Source: Sphingobacteriia bacterium 28-36-52 (GTDB lineage Bacteria; Bacteroidota; Bacteroidia; Chitinophagales; Chitinophagaceae). From it: a stretch of 64,000 bases of DNA. Positions 36,481 to 44,546 of this stretch are shown here, in pieces. The position numbers and the translations under genes are program-made. The notes below the pieces were generated by a model. The model was not told the origin of the DNA. It made no database searches and worked only from the letters and a program-made list of their open reading frames with translations. The first letter of the stretch is position 1, and every line of letters begins with the position of its first letter. Location: the NCBI GenBank assembly GCA_002281575.1, contig NCGN01000005.1, forward strand, positions 208,837-272,836, written 5' to 3'.

Positions 36481-37254
36481 TTAATAGCGCTTCTTAAATC
36501 CACCTGGGTTTCTGTCGTTGCGATTACTGCCGCCGCCATTTCTTGGATCGTTGCGCTGACCACCACCTTGGTTTCTATCATTGCGTTGTCCGCCGCCATT
36601 TCTTGGATCGTTTCGTTGTTGGCCACCTCCTTGGTTTCTATTATTTCTTCCACCAAAGTTTTGCTTCCATCTGCCTCCGCTTCGTGCTGGATAATCATCT
36701 CGCTCAAATGGTTGATTGCGGTGCTTGATATAAGGGGTGTTGCTGAATTCTAGTTGACCACCAGTAATTTGATCTAACTCAGAACGTATGGCATCATCGT
36801 GAACCAATTCTTTGTGCCAGTTGCTATATGATAATTTCATATAGTATGCAATGGCGTTGGCAAATCCTACTTTCTTTTCTGGATCTTCTTCTTTCAATGC
36901 CTTATCTATCACTACTTCTAGGTTCTTTCCTAAGTGTGCATATTTTGGATTGCGCTTGGGATAAGGAAGCGGTTCTGGCTTAAGTTTATAGGTTTCTTTT
37001 TGTGGGATGGGATAAGGGCTGTCTACATCCAGCGTGAAATTGCTGATGAAAAAAAGATGGTCCCATAATTTATGCCTGAAGTCTTCCACATTTTTCAGGT
37101 GTGGGTTCAAAAAGCCCATTAGCTCAATCACAGATTGTGTCTGTTGTTGTCTTTTCGCTCTGTCTTCAATTGTGAGGAGGTAATCTACCATCTTCTGTAC
37201 GTGTCTTCCGTACTCCTTCATTCCCAGGAGTTTCCTGGAGGTATTATATTCCAT
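36481..37254 (-). CDS. DUF4290 protein with Gly/Asn/Arg-rich repeat tail
   Basis: This 257-residue protein has an alpha-helical N-terminal DUF4290 domain (about 1-180, MEYNTSRKLLGMKEYGRHVQ). The C-terminal tail from about 195 is built of repeated QRND-(P)RN-GGG units, rich in Arg and Asn, of the kind seen in RNA-binding low-complexity segments. The start is at 37254; the upstream in-frame extension would run through the divergent promoter and pheS. The family is Bacteroidota-specific and its role is unknown. It is co-transcribed with murA. Confidence 0.8.
   Translation of the reverse strand: MEYNTSRKLLGMKEYGRHVQKMVDYLLTIEDRAKRQQQTQSVIELMGFLNPHLKNVEDFRHKLWDHLFFISNFTLDVDSPYPIPQKETYKLKPEPLPYPKRNPKYAHLGKNLEVVIDKALKEEDPEKKVGFANAIAYYMKLSYSNWHKELVHDDAIRSELDQITGGQLEFSNTPYIKHRNQPFERDDYPARSGGRWKQNFGGRNNRNQGGGQQRNDPRNGGGQRNDRNQGGGQRNDPRNGGGSNRNDRNPGGFKKRY
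36531..36616. repeat. 60-bp-period repeat encoding the DUF4290 tail
   Basis: A nearly identical 26-nt unit (CGCCGCCATTTCTTGGATCG plus 6 nt) occurs at 36531-36556 and again at 36591-36616, exactly 60 bp apart, with related sequence between. It encodes tandem RND-PRN-GGG units, so copy number is likely variable between strains. Confidence 0.75.
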
Positions 37255-37276
37255 GTAAAATTGCTTGGTGCAGCAA

Positions 37277-37298
37277 CAAATATAAGTTTTTATATTTG
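37277..37298. promoter_or_regulatory. Palindromic divergent promoter of pheS and DUF4290-murA
   Basis: CAAATATA (37277-37284) and TATATTTG (37291-37298) form a perfect inverted pair around a 6-nt spacer. Each half is an exact TAnnTTTG -7 element, one per strand. The plus-strand element ends 4 nt before the pheS ATG; the minus-strand one lies 22 nt before the DUF4290 ATG. Two polymerases could not occupy both at once. Confidence 0.6.
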
Positions 37299-37302
37299 CA
37301 AC

Positions 37303-38355
37303 ATGGAATCGCTTTTGCAACAAATTAATGATCATAAGTTAGCTATCGCTGCTTTTACAGCTAATAACACAGACGAAGTAGAACAATTCAGGATAAAATG
37401 GCTGGGAACTAAGGGCTTGGTAAAAACCATTATGGGCGAAATGCGCAATGTGCCCAATGACCAAAAAAAGGAGTTTGGACAAATTCTCAATGAATTCAAA
37501 CTCTTTGCAGAAGCGCGTTTTCAAGCATTACAAGATCAGTTTGCAGGGGCTTCAACTACTTCCACTGGTAAATCTGCACAAGATTTATCCCTCCCTGGTG
37601 ATGTCGTATCTGTTGGTAGTAGGCATCCACTTACATTGGTTAGAAATGAAATGGTTGCCATTTTTAAACGCCTCGGTTTTTCGGTTGCTGAAGGTCCTGA
37701 AATTGAAGACGACTGGCATAATTTTGGCGCGATGAATCTTCCAGAAGACCATCCTGCGCGTGATATGCAGGATACTTTCTATATTAAAAAACCCGAAGAT
37801 GGCAACGGTCCTACCTGGTTATTAAGAACCCATACCAGCAGTGTTCAAGCAAGGGTAATGGAGAACCAAAAGCCGCCCATCCGTGTGATTTGTCCGGGAC
37901 GCGTGTACCGTAATGAAACCATTAGTGCCCGTGCACATTGCTTTTTTCATCAAGTGGAAGGACTTTATATAGATGAAAATGTAAGCTTTGCCGACCTTAA
38001 GCAAACCTTGTACTTCTTTGTTCAGGAAATGTTTGGTAAAGACGTTAAAGTGCGTTTTAGACCCAGTTATTTCCCTTTTACAGAGCCCAGTGCAGAAATG
38101 GATATCAGCTGTTTAATTTGTGAAGGAAAGGGTTGTAATATTTGCAAACATACTGGTTGGGTAGAAATTTTAGGAAGCGGTATGGTACATCCTAAAGTGT
38201 TAGAAAACTTTGGAATTGATTCTAATAAGTACACTGGCTTTGCATTTGGTATGGGGGTTGAAAGAATTACCCAATTGAAGTACCAAGTGAACGATTTGCG
38301 TTTGTATTCTCAAAATGACGTTCGCTTCTTGAAACAGTTTACAGGCGTTGTTTAA
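37303..38355 (+). CDS. pheS: Phenylalanyl-tRNA synthetase alpha subunit
   Basis: This 350-residue catalytic subunit charges tRNA-Phe together with PheT, which is not in the window. An N-terminal coiled coil (about 1-90) leads into the class II core: motif 2 (CPGRVYRNETISARAHCFFH), motif 3 (FGMGVERITQLKY), and FTEPSAEMD. A Cys-rich insert (CLICEGKGCNICKHTG) is visible, as in many homologues. ATG 37303 was chosen from homology and the promoter position. Confidence 0.96.
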   Translation: MESLLQQINDHKLAIAAFTANNTDEVEQFRIKWLGTKGLVKTIMGEMRNVPNDQKKEFGQILNEFKLFAEARFQALQDQFAGASTTSTGKSAQDLSLPGDVVSVGSRHPLTLVRNEMVAIFKRLGFSVAEGPEIEDDWHNFGAMNLPEDHPARDMQDTFYIKKPEDGNGPTWLLRTHTSSVQARVMENQKPPIRVICPGRVYRNETISARAHCFFHQVEGLYIDENVSFADLKQTLYFFVQEMFGKDVKVRFRPSYFPFTEPSAEMDISCLICEGKGCNICKHTGWVEILGSGMVHPKVLENFGIDSNKYTGFAFGMGVERITQLKYQVNDLRLYSQNDVRFLKQFTGVV

Positions 38356-38441
38356 TCTTTTGAAGCCTTTTTGCTGAATACTTGAATATTGGGACATGCT
38401 TGGTTGAATTGTTTTATATTCATTCTACTTATTAACCTGTT

Positions 38442-39236
38442 ATGCTTGCTATTCTTGTATTCTTTTTTGCCCATTGGTTTGGGTCCTTGTTTTTTCATTC
38501 TTTTTTTCTACATCGTTTTGCTTCTCATAAAATGTATGAGTTAAGCAAAAATTGGGAACGATTTTTTTACTTAAGTACCTGGTTTGTTCAAGGCTCTTCT
38601 TATTTAGTGCCAAGGGCATATGGCGTAATGCATCGCATGCACCACGAATTCAGTGATACAGAGGAAGATCCACATTCACCGCATTTCTTTAAAGATGTGT
38701 ACCAGATGATGCGCAGCACCATTTTAATATTTCGGAGCTTTTTAACCGGAAAGCGCATGCCAGATGCCAAATTCACAAAAGATTATTTACCTGTTTGGGA
38801 CAAATTAGACAAGTTTGGCCACCACCCATTAACCAGATTGGTATTCATGGCGGCTTATACCAGTTTTTATATTGCCTTTGCACCCAATGCTTGGTGGTTT
38901 TTATTATTGCCCATTCACTTTTTGATGGGTCCTATTCAAGGTGCCGTAGTGAATTGGTGCGGTCATAAATATGGCTACAGTAATTTTGATAATGGAGATC
39001 ATTCTAAAAATAGTTCACCATGGGGTATTTTATTAATGGGAGAACTGTTCCAAAACAATCATCATTATGCAAAAGACGATGCAAATTTTGCTAAGAAATG
39101 GTTTGAGTTCGATTTAACTTTCTTAATTATGCGAGGCTTTCACGCTGTGGGCATTATCAAATTAAACCCCGTTCATTTACCTACAGTAAAGCTTACACAA
39201 CCATCAACTGAATCTGGTTTGACTGCAACTCACTAA
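38442..39236 (+). CDS. Acyl-CoA/fatty-acid desaturase
   Basis: This 264-residue membrane di-iron desaturase introduces double bonds into fatty acyl chains. The three histidine boxes are visible: HRFASH (about 24-29), HRMHH (about 64-68) and NNHHY (about 205-209). Four hydrophobic helices surround them. It is probably used for membrane fluidity control. It lies 9 nt before recO. Confidence 0.85.
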   Translation: MLAILVFFFAHWFGSLFFHSFFLHRFASHKMYELSKNWERFFYLSTWFVQGSSYLVPRAYGVMHRMHHEFSDTEEDPHSPHFFKDVYQMMRSTILIFRSFLTGKRMPDAKFTKDYLPVWDKLDKFGHHPLTRLVFMAAYTSFYIAFAPNAWWFLLLPIHFLMGPIQGAVVNWCGHKYGYSNFDNGDHSKNSSPWGILLMGELFQNNHHYAKDDANFAKKWFEFDLTFLIMRGFHAVGIIKLNPVHLPTVKLTQPSTESGLTATH

Positions 39237-39245
39237 ATTGCAGCA

Positions 39246-39989
39246 ATGAGTACGGTGCATTCAACAAAAGGTGTGGTATTGCGTACCATCAAGTATGGCG
39301 ACACCAGTATCATTACTTCTGTGTACACCGAATTGTTTGGTATTCAACAATACATTGTAAAAGGCGTAAGGCAAACTAGTAAAACCTCTGCAGGCAAAGC
39401 CAGTTATTTTAGCCCTGCCGCTATTTTAGAATTAGAAGTGTACCACAATGAAATGAAGCAATTGCAATTCATTAAAGAGTACCGCTGGGGTTATATGTAC
39501 GAGTCGGTATTATTTAATGTGGTAAAAAATACGGTTGCCATCTTTGTAATGGAACTATTGCAACATAGCTTAAAAGAGCCTGAAGCCAATCCAGAATTAT
39601 TCTATTTAATTGAAGACACACTCAAACAATTAGACAAGGGCAACGCTACTTTAACGGGCAATCTTCCTTTGTATTTTACTTTACACTTAGCATCGGAACT
39701 GGGCTTTCAATTACAAGGAACTTATAGTGCAAAAACACCGGTAATTGATTTACAAGAAGGGAATTTTGTGGAGCGAATTCCTTTGCATCCCTATTATTTA
39801 GAAGGTCATTTGGCCGAAACAACTTCCAGCATCTCTAATTTGTCTTTTTATAATGAATTGGAAAATATTCAATTGAATAAAACCATTCGTAGGCAATTAT
39901 TAGAAGCCTATCAACTCTACCTATCCTTACATATTCCTGGCTTTGGGCAAATGAAAAGCTATGCCATTTTGCAAGAAGTGTTGGCTTAA
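39246..39989 (+). CDS. recO: DNA repair protein RecO
   Basis: This 247-residue protein has an N-terminal OB fold (TKGVVLRTIKYGDTSIITSV) followed by a helical domain, the architecture of RecO, which helps RecR load RecA at gaps. It lacks the Cys zinc-finger found in some RecO proteins. A T-rich stretch follows the stop, without a clear hairpin. Confidence 0.88.
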   Translation: MSTVHSTKGVVLRTIKYGDTSIITSVYTELFGIQQYIVKGVRQTSKTSAGKASYFSPAAILELEVYHNEMKQLQFIKEYRWGYMYESVLFNVVKNTVAIFVMELLQHSLKEPEANPELFYLIEDTLKQLDKGNATLTGNLPLYFTLHLASELGFQLQGTYSAKTPVIDLQEGNFVERIPLHPYYLEGHLAETTSSISNLSFYNELENIQLNKTIRRQLLEAYQLYLSLHIPGFGQMKSYAILQEVLA

Positions 39990-40156
39990 ATGGTTTTTCT
40001 GAAGTTTTTTTTACATTTTTCAAAATTTTTTTTTTAAAACAATTTACGTCTGTTTGTTTAAGAAATTGTGCTTAAAAAAGTAATAAGGCGGTTTAATAGT
40101 ATAAAATTTTTAAATATGATGTAATCCCTATTGTTAGTGGGTTTCAACCATTTTTC

Positions 40157-40164
40157 AATATTTG
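40157..40164 (+). promoter_or_regulatory. Candidate -7 element of the rhodopsin gene
   Basis: AATATTTG matches seven of eight TAnnTTTG positions. TTG at 40131-40133 could be the -33 element (23-nt spacing, slightly long). This predicts a leader of about 55 nt, U/A-rich and without a strong hairpin. The surrounding 235-nt gap after recO holds only A/T-rich sequence otherwise. Confidence 0.4.
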
Positions 40165-40224
40165 CGTTTAACTTGTAGTCATTCATTCTTAAACATTCAT
40201 TTCTTTAACCTTAAAATTTCTAAC

Positions 40225-40962
40225 ATGCTACAAGTCCTCCTGAATGCAACTCCAATTGCCAGTGACAATTATGTTGCGTTTACTTTCTTCATTGGTACAA
40301 TGGCCATGATGGCTGCCTCGGTATTTTTCTTCTTTGAATTAAATAATACCGACAAAAAATGGCGTACCTCTTTATTGGTTTCTGGTTTAATCACTTTCAT
40401 TGCTGCGGTTCACTACTACTACATGAGAAGCTACAACTTAGAAACAGGCGAATCTCCAACTTTCTTCCGTTATGTAGATTGGATTTTGACTGTTCCTTTA
40501 ATGTGTGTTGAGTTCTACTTAATTACTAAAAAAGCAGGAGCTAAAGTTGCCCTATTATGGAAACTAATTTTTGCTTCATTAGTAATGTTGTTAACTGGAT
40601 ACATTGGTGAAGTTCTTGATCGCGATGGTAGCGTAATTTGGGGAGTAATCTCTGGACTTGCATACTTCTACATTGTATACTTAATATGGTTTGGAGAAGT
40701 TGCCAAGCTTGCTCAAGATGCTGGTGCACAAGTTGCAAAAGCTACTAAAGTTTTATCTTGGTTTGTATTGGTTGGTTGGGCTATTTACCCATTAGGTTAT
40801 ATCCTAGGTACTCCAGGTGGTTTATTTGGATGGCAACCAGTTGCTGATACAGCAGCTGCATTAAAAGCAATGGATATTGTTTACAACATTGCCGATGCTA
40901 TCAACAAAATTGGATTTGGTTTAGTGATCTACGCTTTAAGCCGTAGTGAAGAAAAAGCATAA
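40225..40962 (+). CDS. Light-driven outward proton pump (proteorhodopsin-type), green-tuned
   Basis: This 245-residue protein has seven helices. The retinal Schiff-base Lys is K228 (ADAINKIGFG). Helix C (RYVDWILTVPLMCVEFYL) carries D85 (proton acceptor), T89 and E96 (donor), the DTE motif of outward proton pumps. M93 occupies the spectral-tuning position (proteorhodopsin 105), where Met or Leu gives green absorption and Gln blue. H63 (AVHYYYMR) corresponds to His75. In helix E, G140 (IWGVIS) aligns with BR Trp138 and the xanthorhodopsin antenna Gly. ATG 40225 was chosen by homology. Confidence 0.95.
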   Translation: MLQVLLNATPIASDNYVAFTFFIGTMAMMAASVFFFFELNNTDKKWRTSLLVSGLITFIAAVHYYYMRSYNLETGESPTFFRYVDWILTVPLMCVEFYLITKKAGAKVALLWKLIFASLVMLLTGYIGEVLDRDGSVIWGVISGLAYFYIVYLIWFGEVAKLAQDAGAQVAKATKVLSWFVLVGWAIYPLGYILGTPGGLFGWQPVADTAAALKAMDIVYNIADAINKIGFGLVIYALSRSEEKA

Positions 40963-40987
40963 TTCCATTCAAGCTTAAGTAATATTA

Positions 40988-41023
40988 GGGTTGCAATAGT
41001 TTGATTATTGCAACCCTTTTTTT
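40988..41023 (+). terminator. Strong intrinsic terminator between rhodopsin and crtY
   Basis: A perfect 11-bp stem (GGGTTGCAATA at 40988-40998, TATTGCAACCC at 41006-41016) with a 7-nt loop is followed by seven T residues (41017-41023). The next base is the A of the crtY ATG. It should stop most rhodopsin transcripts and limit read-through into crtY-blh. Confidence 0.92.
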
Positions 41024-42154
41024 ATGAATACAACCAATTACGATATTGTCATTTTAGGTGGAGGATGCGCTGGCATGCAACTAATGCATCAGCTTATTCA
41101 TCATGCGAAGTATAAGGGAGAATCTATTTTAATACTAGATGCAGATAAAACTTATTTGCAAAGCAAATCTTGGTGCTTTTGGCATTCTTCTAATGTACAT
41201 CCCTATCAATCCATTTTTAATACTACTTGGAATAGCATAAGTATTGGGTTTCCTGAAGGAAACCAAGAAAAAATAATTGAACCTTATCGCTATAGTTTTA
41301 TTAAGAGTGAAACTTTTTTTGATTTTCATTTTGATGAAATAAAGCAGCATCCGAATATTGACTATACCAATGATGTTGTAACCCATGTGGAGAAAAATGG
41401 TAGCCAGTTTGTAATTCATACCAATTCTGGTATTGTTTCCACAACAGCTTTATATTCTAGTTTCTGGAATCAACAGTCTGTTGCCAGCGAAACCAATTTA
41501 TTTTTAAAACAGCAATTCTTTGGTTGGGAAATTTATACCGAACAACCGGTGTTCAAAGCAACAGCTGCAACATTAATGGACTTCAGTATTGAACAAGCCG
41601 AAGGGGTAACTTTTGCCTATGTTTTGCCTTATAGTGAGAATCATGCGCTAATAGAAATCACAGGATTTTGTGCTGAAGCTTATAGTATTGATTTTTTTGA
41701 AGATGCATTAAAAAAGTATATTCAGAAAAATTGGAACTGCCCTTACACTATCTTGAAAACAGAGCATGCTAGTATACCAATGACCAACTTTGTTTTTAAA
41801 AGGTTTACTAGAGAAGGAGCCATTGCTATAGGTACTGCAGCTGGAATGGTTAAGCCTACTACTGGATATGCTTTTAATAGGATTTACAGAGATAGTGTTT
41901 TATTGGCGAATCATTTTTTTAATAAAGAAGTACCAGCCGAGTTTACGCATACTCGTTTCAAATTTTATGATCGTCTTTTATTGCAGTTGCTTAAATACCA
42001 TCCCAACAAAGCATTGTTTATTTTGATGCAACTGTTTCGCAAAGTTTCGTATCAACATGTTCTTCGTTTCTTAGACGAAGACAGTACTTTATTTCAGGAA
42101 GCATTATTGTTTGCTAAATTGCCTAAGAAAGATTTTATCAAACAACTATTTTAA
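41024..42154 (+). CDS. crtY: Lycopene beta-cyclase CrtY
   Basis: This 376-residue flavoprotein cyclises lycopene to beta-carotene. It has an N-terminal dinucleotide-binding motif (IVILGGGCAGMQL), the lycopene-cyclase segments SWCFWH and AIAIGTAAGMVKPTTGYAFN, and a typical length. It shares one base with the next gene (TAATG), so crtY and blh are translationally coupled. Its start codon follows the rhodopsin terminator with no spacing. Confidence 0.93.
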   Translation: MNTTNYDIVILGGGCAGMQLMHQLIHHAKYKGESILILDADKTYLQSKSWCFWHSSNVHPYQSIFNTTWNSISIGFPEGNQEKIIEPYRYSFIKSETFFDFHFDEIKQHPNIDYTNDVVTHVEKNGSQFVIHTNSGIVSTTALYSSFWNQQSVASETNLFLKQQFFGWEIYTEQPVFKATAATLMDFSIEQAEGVTFAYVLPYSENHALIEITGFCAEAYSIDFFEDALKKYIQKNWNCPYTILKTEHASIPMTNFVFKRFTREGAIAIGTAAGMVKPTTGYAFNRIYRDSVLLANHFFNKEVPAEFTHTRFKFYDRLLLQLLKYHPNKALFILMQLFRKVSYQHVLRFLDEDSTLFQEALLFAKLPKKDFIKQLF

Positions 42155-43125
42155 TGGAAAACATCAAAGTACAAGAAGCATATTTTAGGCATTATCTTTT
42201 GATTACAAAAGTAGTCTTGATTGCTTTGTTTATTTTGATGCATCATTTCATTATAGCCATTCCTTTTATGTCTCAGTGGATTTTTTTTGGTGTATTGGTT
42301 GTTTTAACTGGAATTCCTCATGGAGCATTAGATCATGAAGTTGCAAAGCAAAGCAGCAAAATTAATCAGCTACATTTTTCTGAATTGAACTTCTACATTC
42401 GTTACTTGACTCCAATGCTTGTTTATGGTATTTGCTGGTTTTTATTTCCTACCATTTCTCTGTATCTATTTTTATTGTTATCTGCATTTCATTTTGGTGA
42501 AACTGATTTACCCATACCTGCAACTCAATCTTCGTTAACAACCATATTATTACAAACCAGCTATGGTTTGTTAGTATTGTTTTTGATTTTGTTTTTGAAT
42601 TTAAATGAAGTTCTGCCCATATTAGACCAAATTAATATCTTCAGTCCTTCTTTAATTGGTTTTTTAAAATCACCAACAGCAGCTAGTTATAGTTTGATTG
42701 GAGCGTCCCTATTTTTTTTAATTACAGTAATAGGCTCTTGGATTACTCAACCATACGAGATTGCCATTTTTAAAAGAGTCTTTGTACTATTATTTATTGT
42801 AGCAATTAGTTCACTTACCCTTTCTTTACCCCTAAGTTTTGCTATTTATTTTGGTTTATGGCACTCGATTATTTCTTTAGAAAATATTCGCTTACATCTA
42901 TCTATTAAAGAAGAATTATCTTGGTTAAAGCTTTTAGTTAAATGTATTCCGTTTACACTTTTCTCTTTTATCGGAATTTTTGCTTTGATTTATTTTTTTG
43001 ACTTGAATAAAAATATAGACCTTTTCTTAATGGGTTTGTTTATTGGAATTTCTATTTTGACTTTGCCCCACCAAGAAGTAATGAGTAAAATGTATTTTCA
43101 AATTAGAAAGAAACCAACCAATTAA
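42154..43125 (+). CDS. blh: Brp/Blh-family beta-carotene 15,15'-dioxygenase
   Basis: This 323-residue multi-pass membrane enzyme cleaves beta-carotene into two retinal molecules. It has the family motif GIPHGALDHEVA in the first third, FHFGETDLP, and His residues in LWHSI and LPHQEV. Together with CrtY it supplies chromophore to the rhodopsin. No further carotenoid genes (crtE, crtB, crtI) are in the window. Confidence 0.92.
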   Translation: MENIKVQEAYFRHYLLITKVVLIALFILMHHFIIAIPFMSQWIFFGVLVVLTGIPHGALDHEVAKQSSKINQLHFSELNFYIRYLTPMLVYGICWFLFPTISLYLFLLLSAFHFGETDLPIPATQSSLTTILLQTSYGLLVLFLILFLNLNEVLPILDQINIFSPSLIGFLKSPTAASYSLIGASLFFLITVIGSWITQPYEIAIFKRVFVLLFIVAISSLTLSLPLSFAIYFGLWHSIISLENIRLHLSIKEELSWLKLLVKCIPFTLFSFIGIFALIYFFDLNKNIDLFLMGLFIGISILTLPHQEVMSKMYFQIRKKPTN

Positions 43126-43134
43126 TTAGCTGAG

Positions 43135-44358
43135 TTAAACCAATCTATTAACTGTAGATTGATCGCTAATTTGATTGTTCTTTAGTTGGCTAATTAAAAT
43201 TACCCCTGGCTTTTTTCCTTTTTCAAAACTTCCAAATTGTGACTCCATTTGTAATGCTTTTGCGCCATTAAGTGTGGCCCACTTAAGCATTTCTGCTAGT
43301 GGAATAGCTGGGAAATTTTTTGTTAATGTTTTTAACTCAGCTAAAATACTCAGCTGGTGGTTGCTCGACAAACTATCGGTTCCTAAAACAATTGCTGCGT
43401 TCTTACTTCTAAGTGACTCAATGGGAGGTAATTGGTTTTCTATATACAAATTGGCATTCACGCAAAGGGTATAATACAGTTCTTGCGAATGCTGCATTGC
43501 CAATTGGTTTGCATAATCCATGTCGGCTTCGCTGGTGGTTGTATTGTGCACCAGTAGAATTTTTTTGGCATTTTTTAGTTGGGGGAAATAAGATGGCAAA
43601 CTGTTTTGTCCTGTTGGACTAAAATGGGTCTGGTCTATATTCATGGCTTGGTACATTCGTACAAAGTCTCCTGTACCTTTTATAAATAATTCATTTTCGG
43701 CTGGGGATTCTTGGTTGTGTATGGTTACTGTATGGCCTTCGAAGTAAGGTATCATCATCTGCCATAGTTCGCCTGAAACCGAATAAGGTGCATGTGGACT
43801 AAATGAACTTTTTAGCGGGTTGCTCAAATTCTTCAGAGGGTTCAATGATGCGGCGGCTTCAATCAACCTAAACTTCGATAATACTTCTAAGGCATTTGCA
43901 AAACGTGGTTCAGCGATTGCAGGTTTCCATCCACTTATTTCAACAAATGTGTGATAAGCTAAATTTCCTTGCTGTTTTTGTGGTGCAGTAAGTGCATTAT
44001 TACTAATATCTCCCACCGCTACAATGCCTTCTTGCAACATGGCTGCTTCCGCTTGCGCAATGGCCTCGAGCATATTTTCTTCGGGGAAATGCCTTTCGTT
44101 TACAATTTTTAAAATAAAATCGGGCAATCCAGTATGTTCAGGAATGATGCCCTTCATATGACTCAATTCTAAGTGACAATGGGCATTAATAAAGCCTGGT
44201 GTAATAATTCCGTTGAGCTTTTGAACGTTTTCACCTGCATCTTTAAGGGGTATAATGGCTTTAATAATTCCTTCGGCTGTGGTAATCAGCACCTGGTCTG
44301 GTCCTAAAAATTGGGTTCCATCAAATAAATTTTGCCCCGAAAATTGTAAATATGCCAT
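43135..44358 (-). CDS. Amidohydrolase-family metal-dependent deaminase/hydrolase
   Basis: This 407-residue TIM-barrel amidohydrolase has the metal-binding HCHLELSH after strand 1, FSPHAPYSVS, HNTTTS, and Asp in LGTDSLSSN. It belongs to the chlorohydrolase/cytosine-deaminase group. A role as aminofutalosine deaminase in the alternative menaquinone pathway is possible, but no mqn genes are nearby. Convergent with blh. Confidence 0.8.
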   Translation of the reverse strand: MAYLQFSGQNLFDGTQFLGPDQVLITTAEGIIKAIIPLKDAGENVQKLNGIITPGFINAHCHLELSHMKGIIPEHTGLPDFILKIVNERHFPEENMLEAIAQAEAAMLQEGIVAVGDISNNALTAPQKQQGNLAYHTFVEISGWKPAIAEPRFANALEVLSKFRLIEAAASLNPLKNLSNPLKSSFSPHAPYSVSGELWQMMIPYFEGHTVTIHNQESPAENELFIKGTGDFVRMYQAMNIDQTHFSPTGQNSLPSYFPQLKNAKKILLVHNTTTSEADMDYANQLAMQHSQELYYTLCVNANLYIENQLPPIESLRSKNAAIVLGTDSLSSNHQLSILAELKTLTKNFPAIPLAEMLKWATLNGAKALQMESQFGSFEKGKKPGVILISQLKNNQISDQSTVNRLV

Positions 44359-44363
44359 GATTG

Positions 44364-44371
44364 CAAAGGTA
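44364..44371 (-). promoter_or_regulatory. Candidate -7 element of the amidohydrolase gene
   Basis: The minus strand reads TACCTTTG, an exact TAnnTTTG match, ending 5 nt before the ATG at 44358. Confidence 0.5.
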
Positions 44372-44472
44372 GATTAAAAAAAGATGTGCAAAATTTTATT
44401 GATAATCAATTAGTTACAAATGTGCTTGTGAAAATAGTTCCTGAATTTCTTGGTTTATCCATTGCAGTATCA

Positions 44473-44480
44473 GACCTTTG
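44473..44480 (+). promoter_or_regulatory. Candidate -7 element of the rplM operon
   Basis: GACCTTTG matches the consensus except for the first T. A TTG sits about 20 nt upstream, the expected -33 spacing. Transcription would start near 44484. Confidence 0.4.
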
Positions 44481-44483
44481 CCC

Positions 44484-44546
44484 TCCCAAAAAATGGGAAT
44501 ATTCTAATCGGTGGGATAGCGCCGATTTCACTTAAAACAAAGAATC
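44484..44546 (+). promoter_or_regulatory. Structured leader of rplM (candidate r-protein autoregulatory RNA)
   Basis: Two successive hairpins fit between the candidate promoter and the rplM ATG. The first is TCCCA/TGGGA (44484-44488 and 44494-44498). The second is AATCGGTG/CGCCGATT (44506-44513 and 44520-44527), 8 bp with one G-U pair and a 6-nt loop. Such leaders commonly bind one of the encoded ribosomal proteins; the identity here is inference. Confidence 0.45.

Noticed and set aside
39990..40156. T-rich stretch after recO as a terminator or AT-rich regulatory island
   Set aside because: Long T runs but no stable stem; nothing beyond the candidate rhodopsin promoter can be supported.
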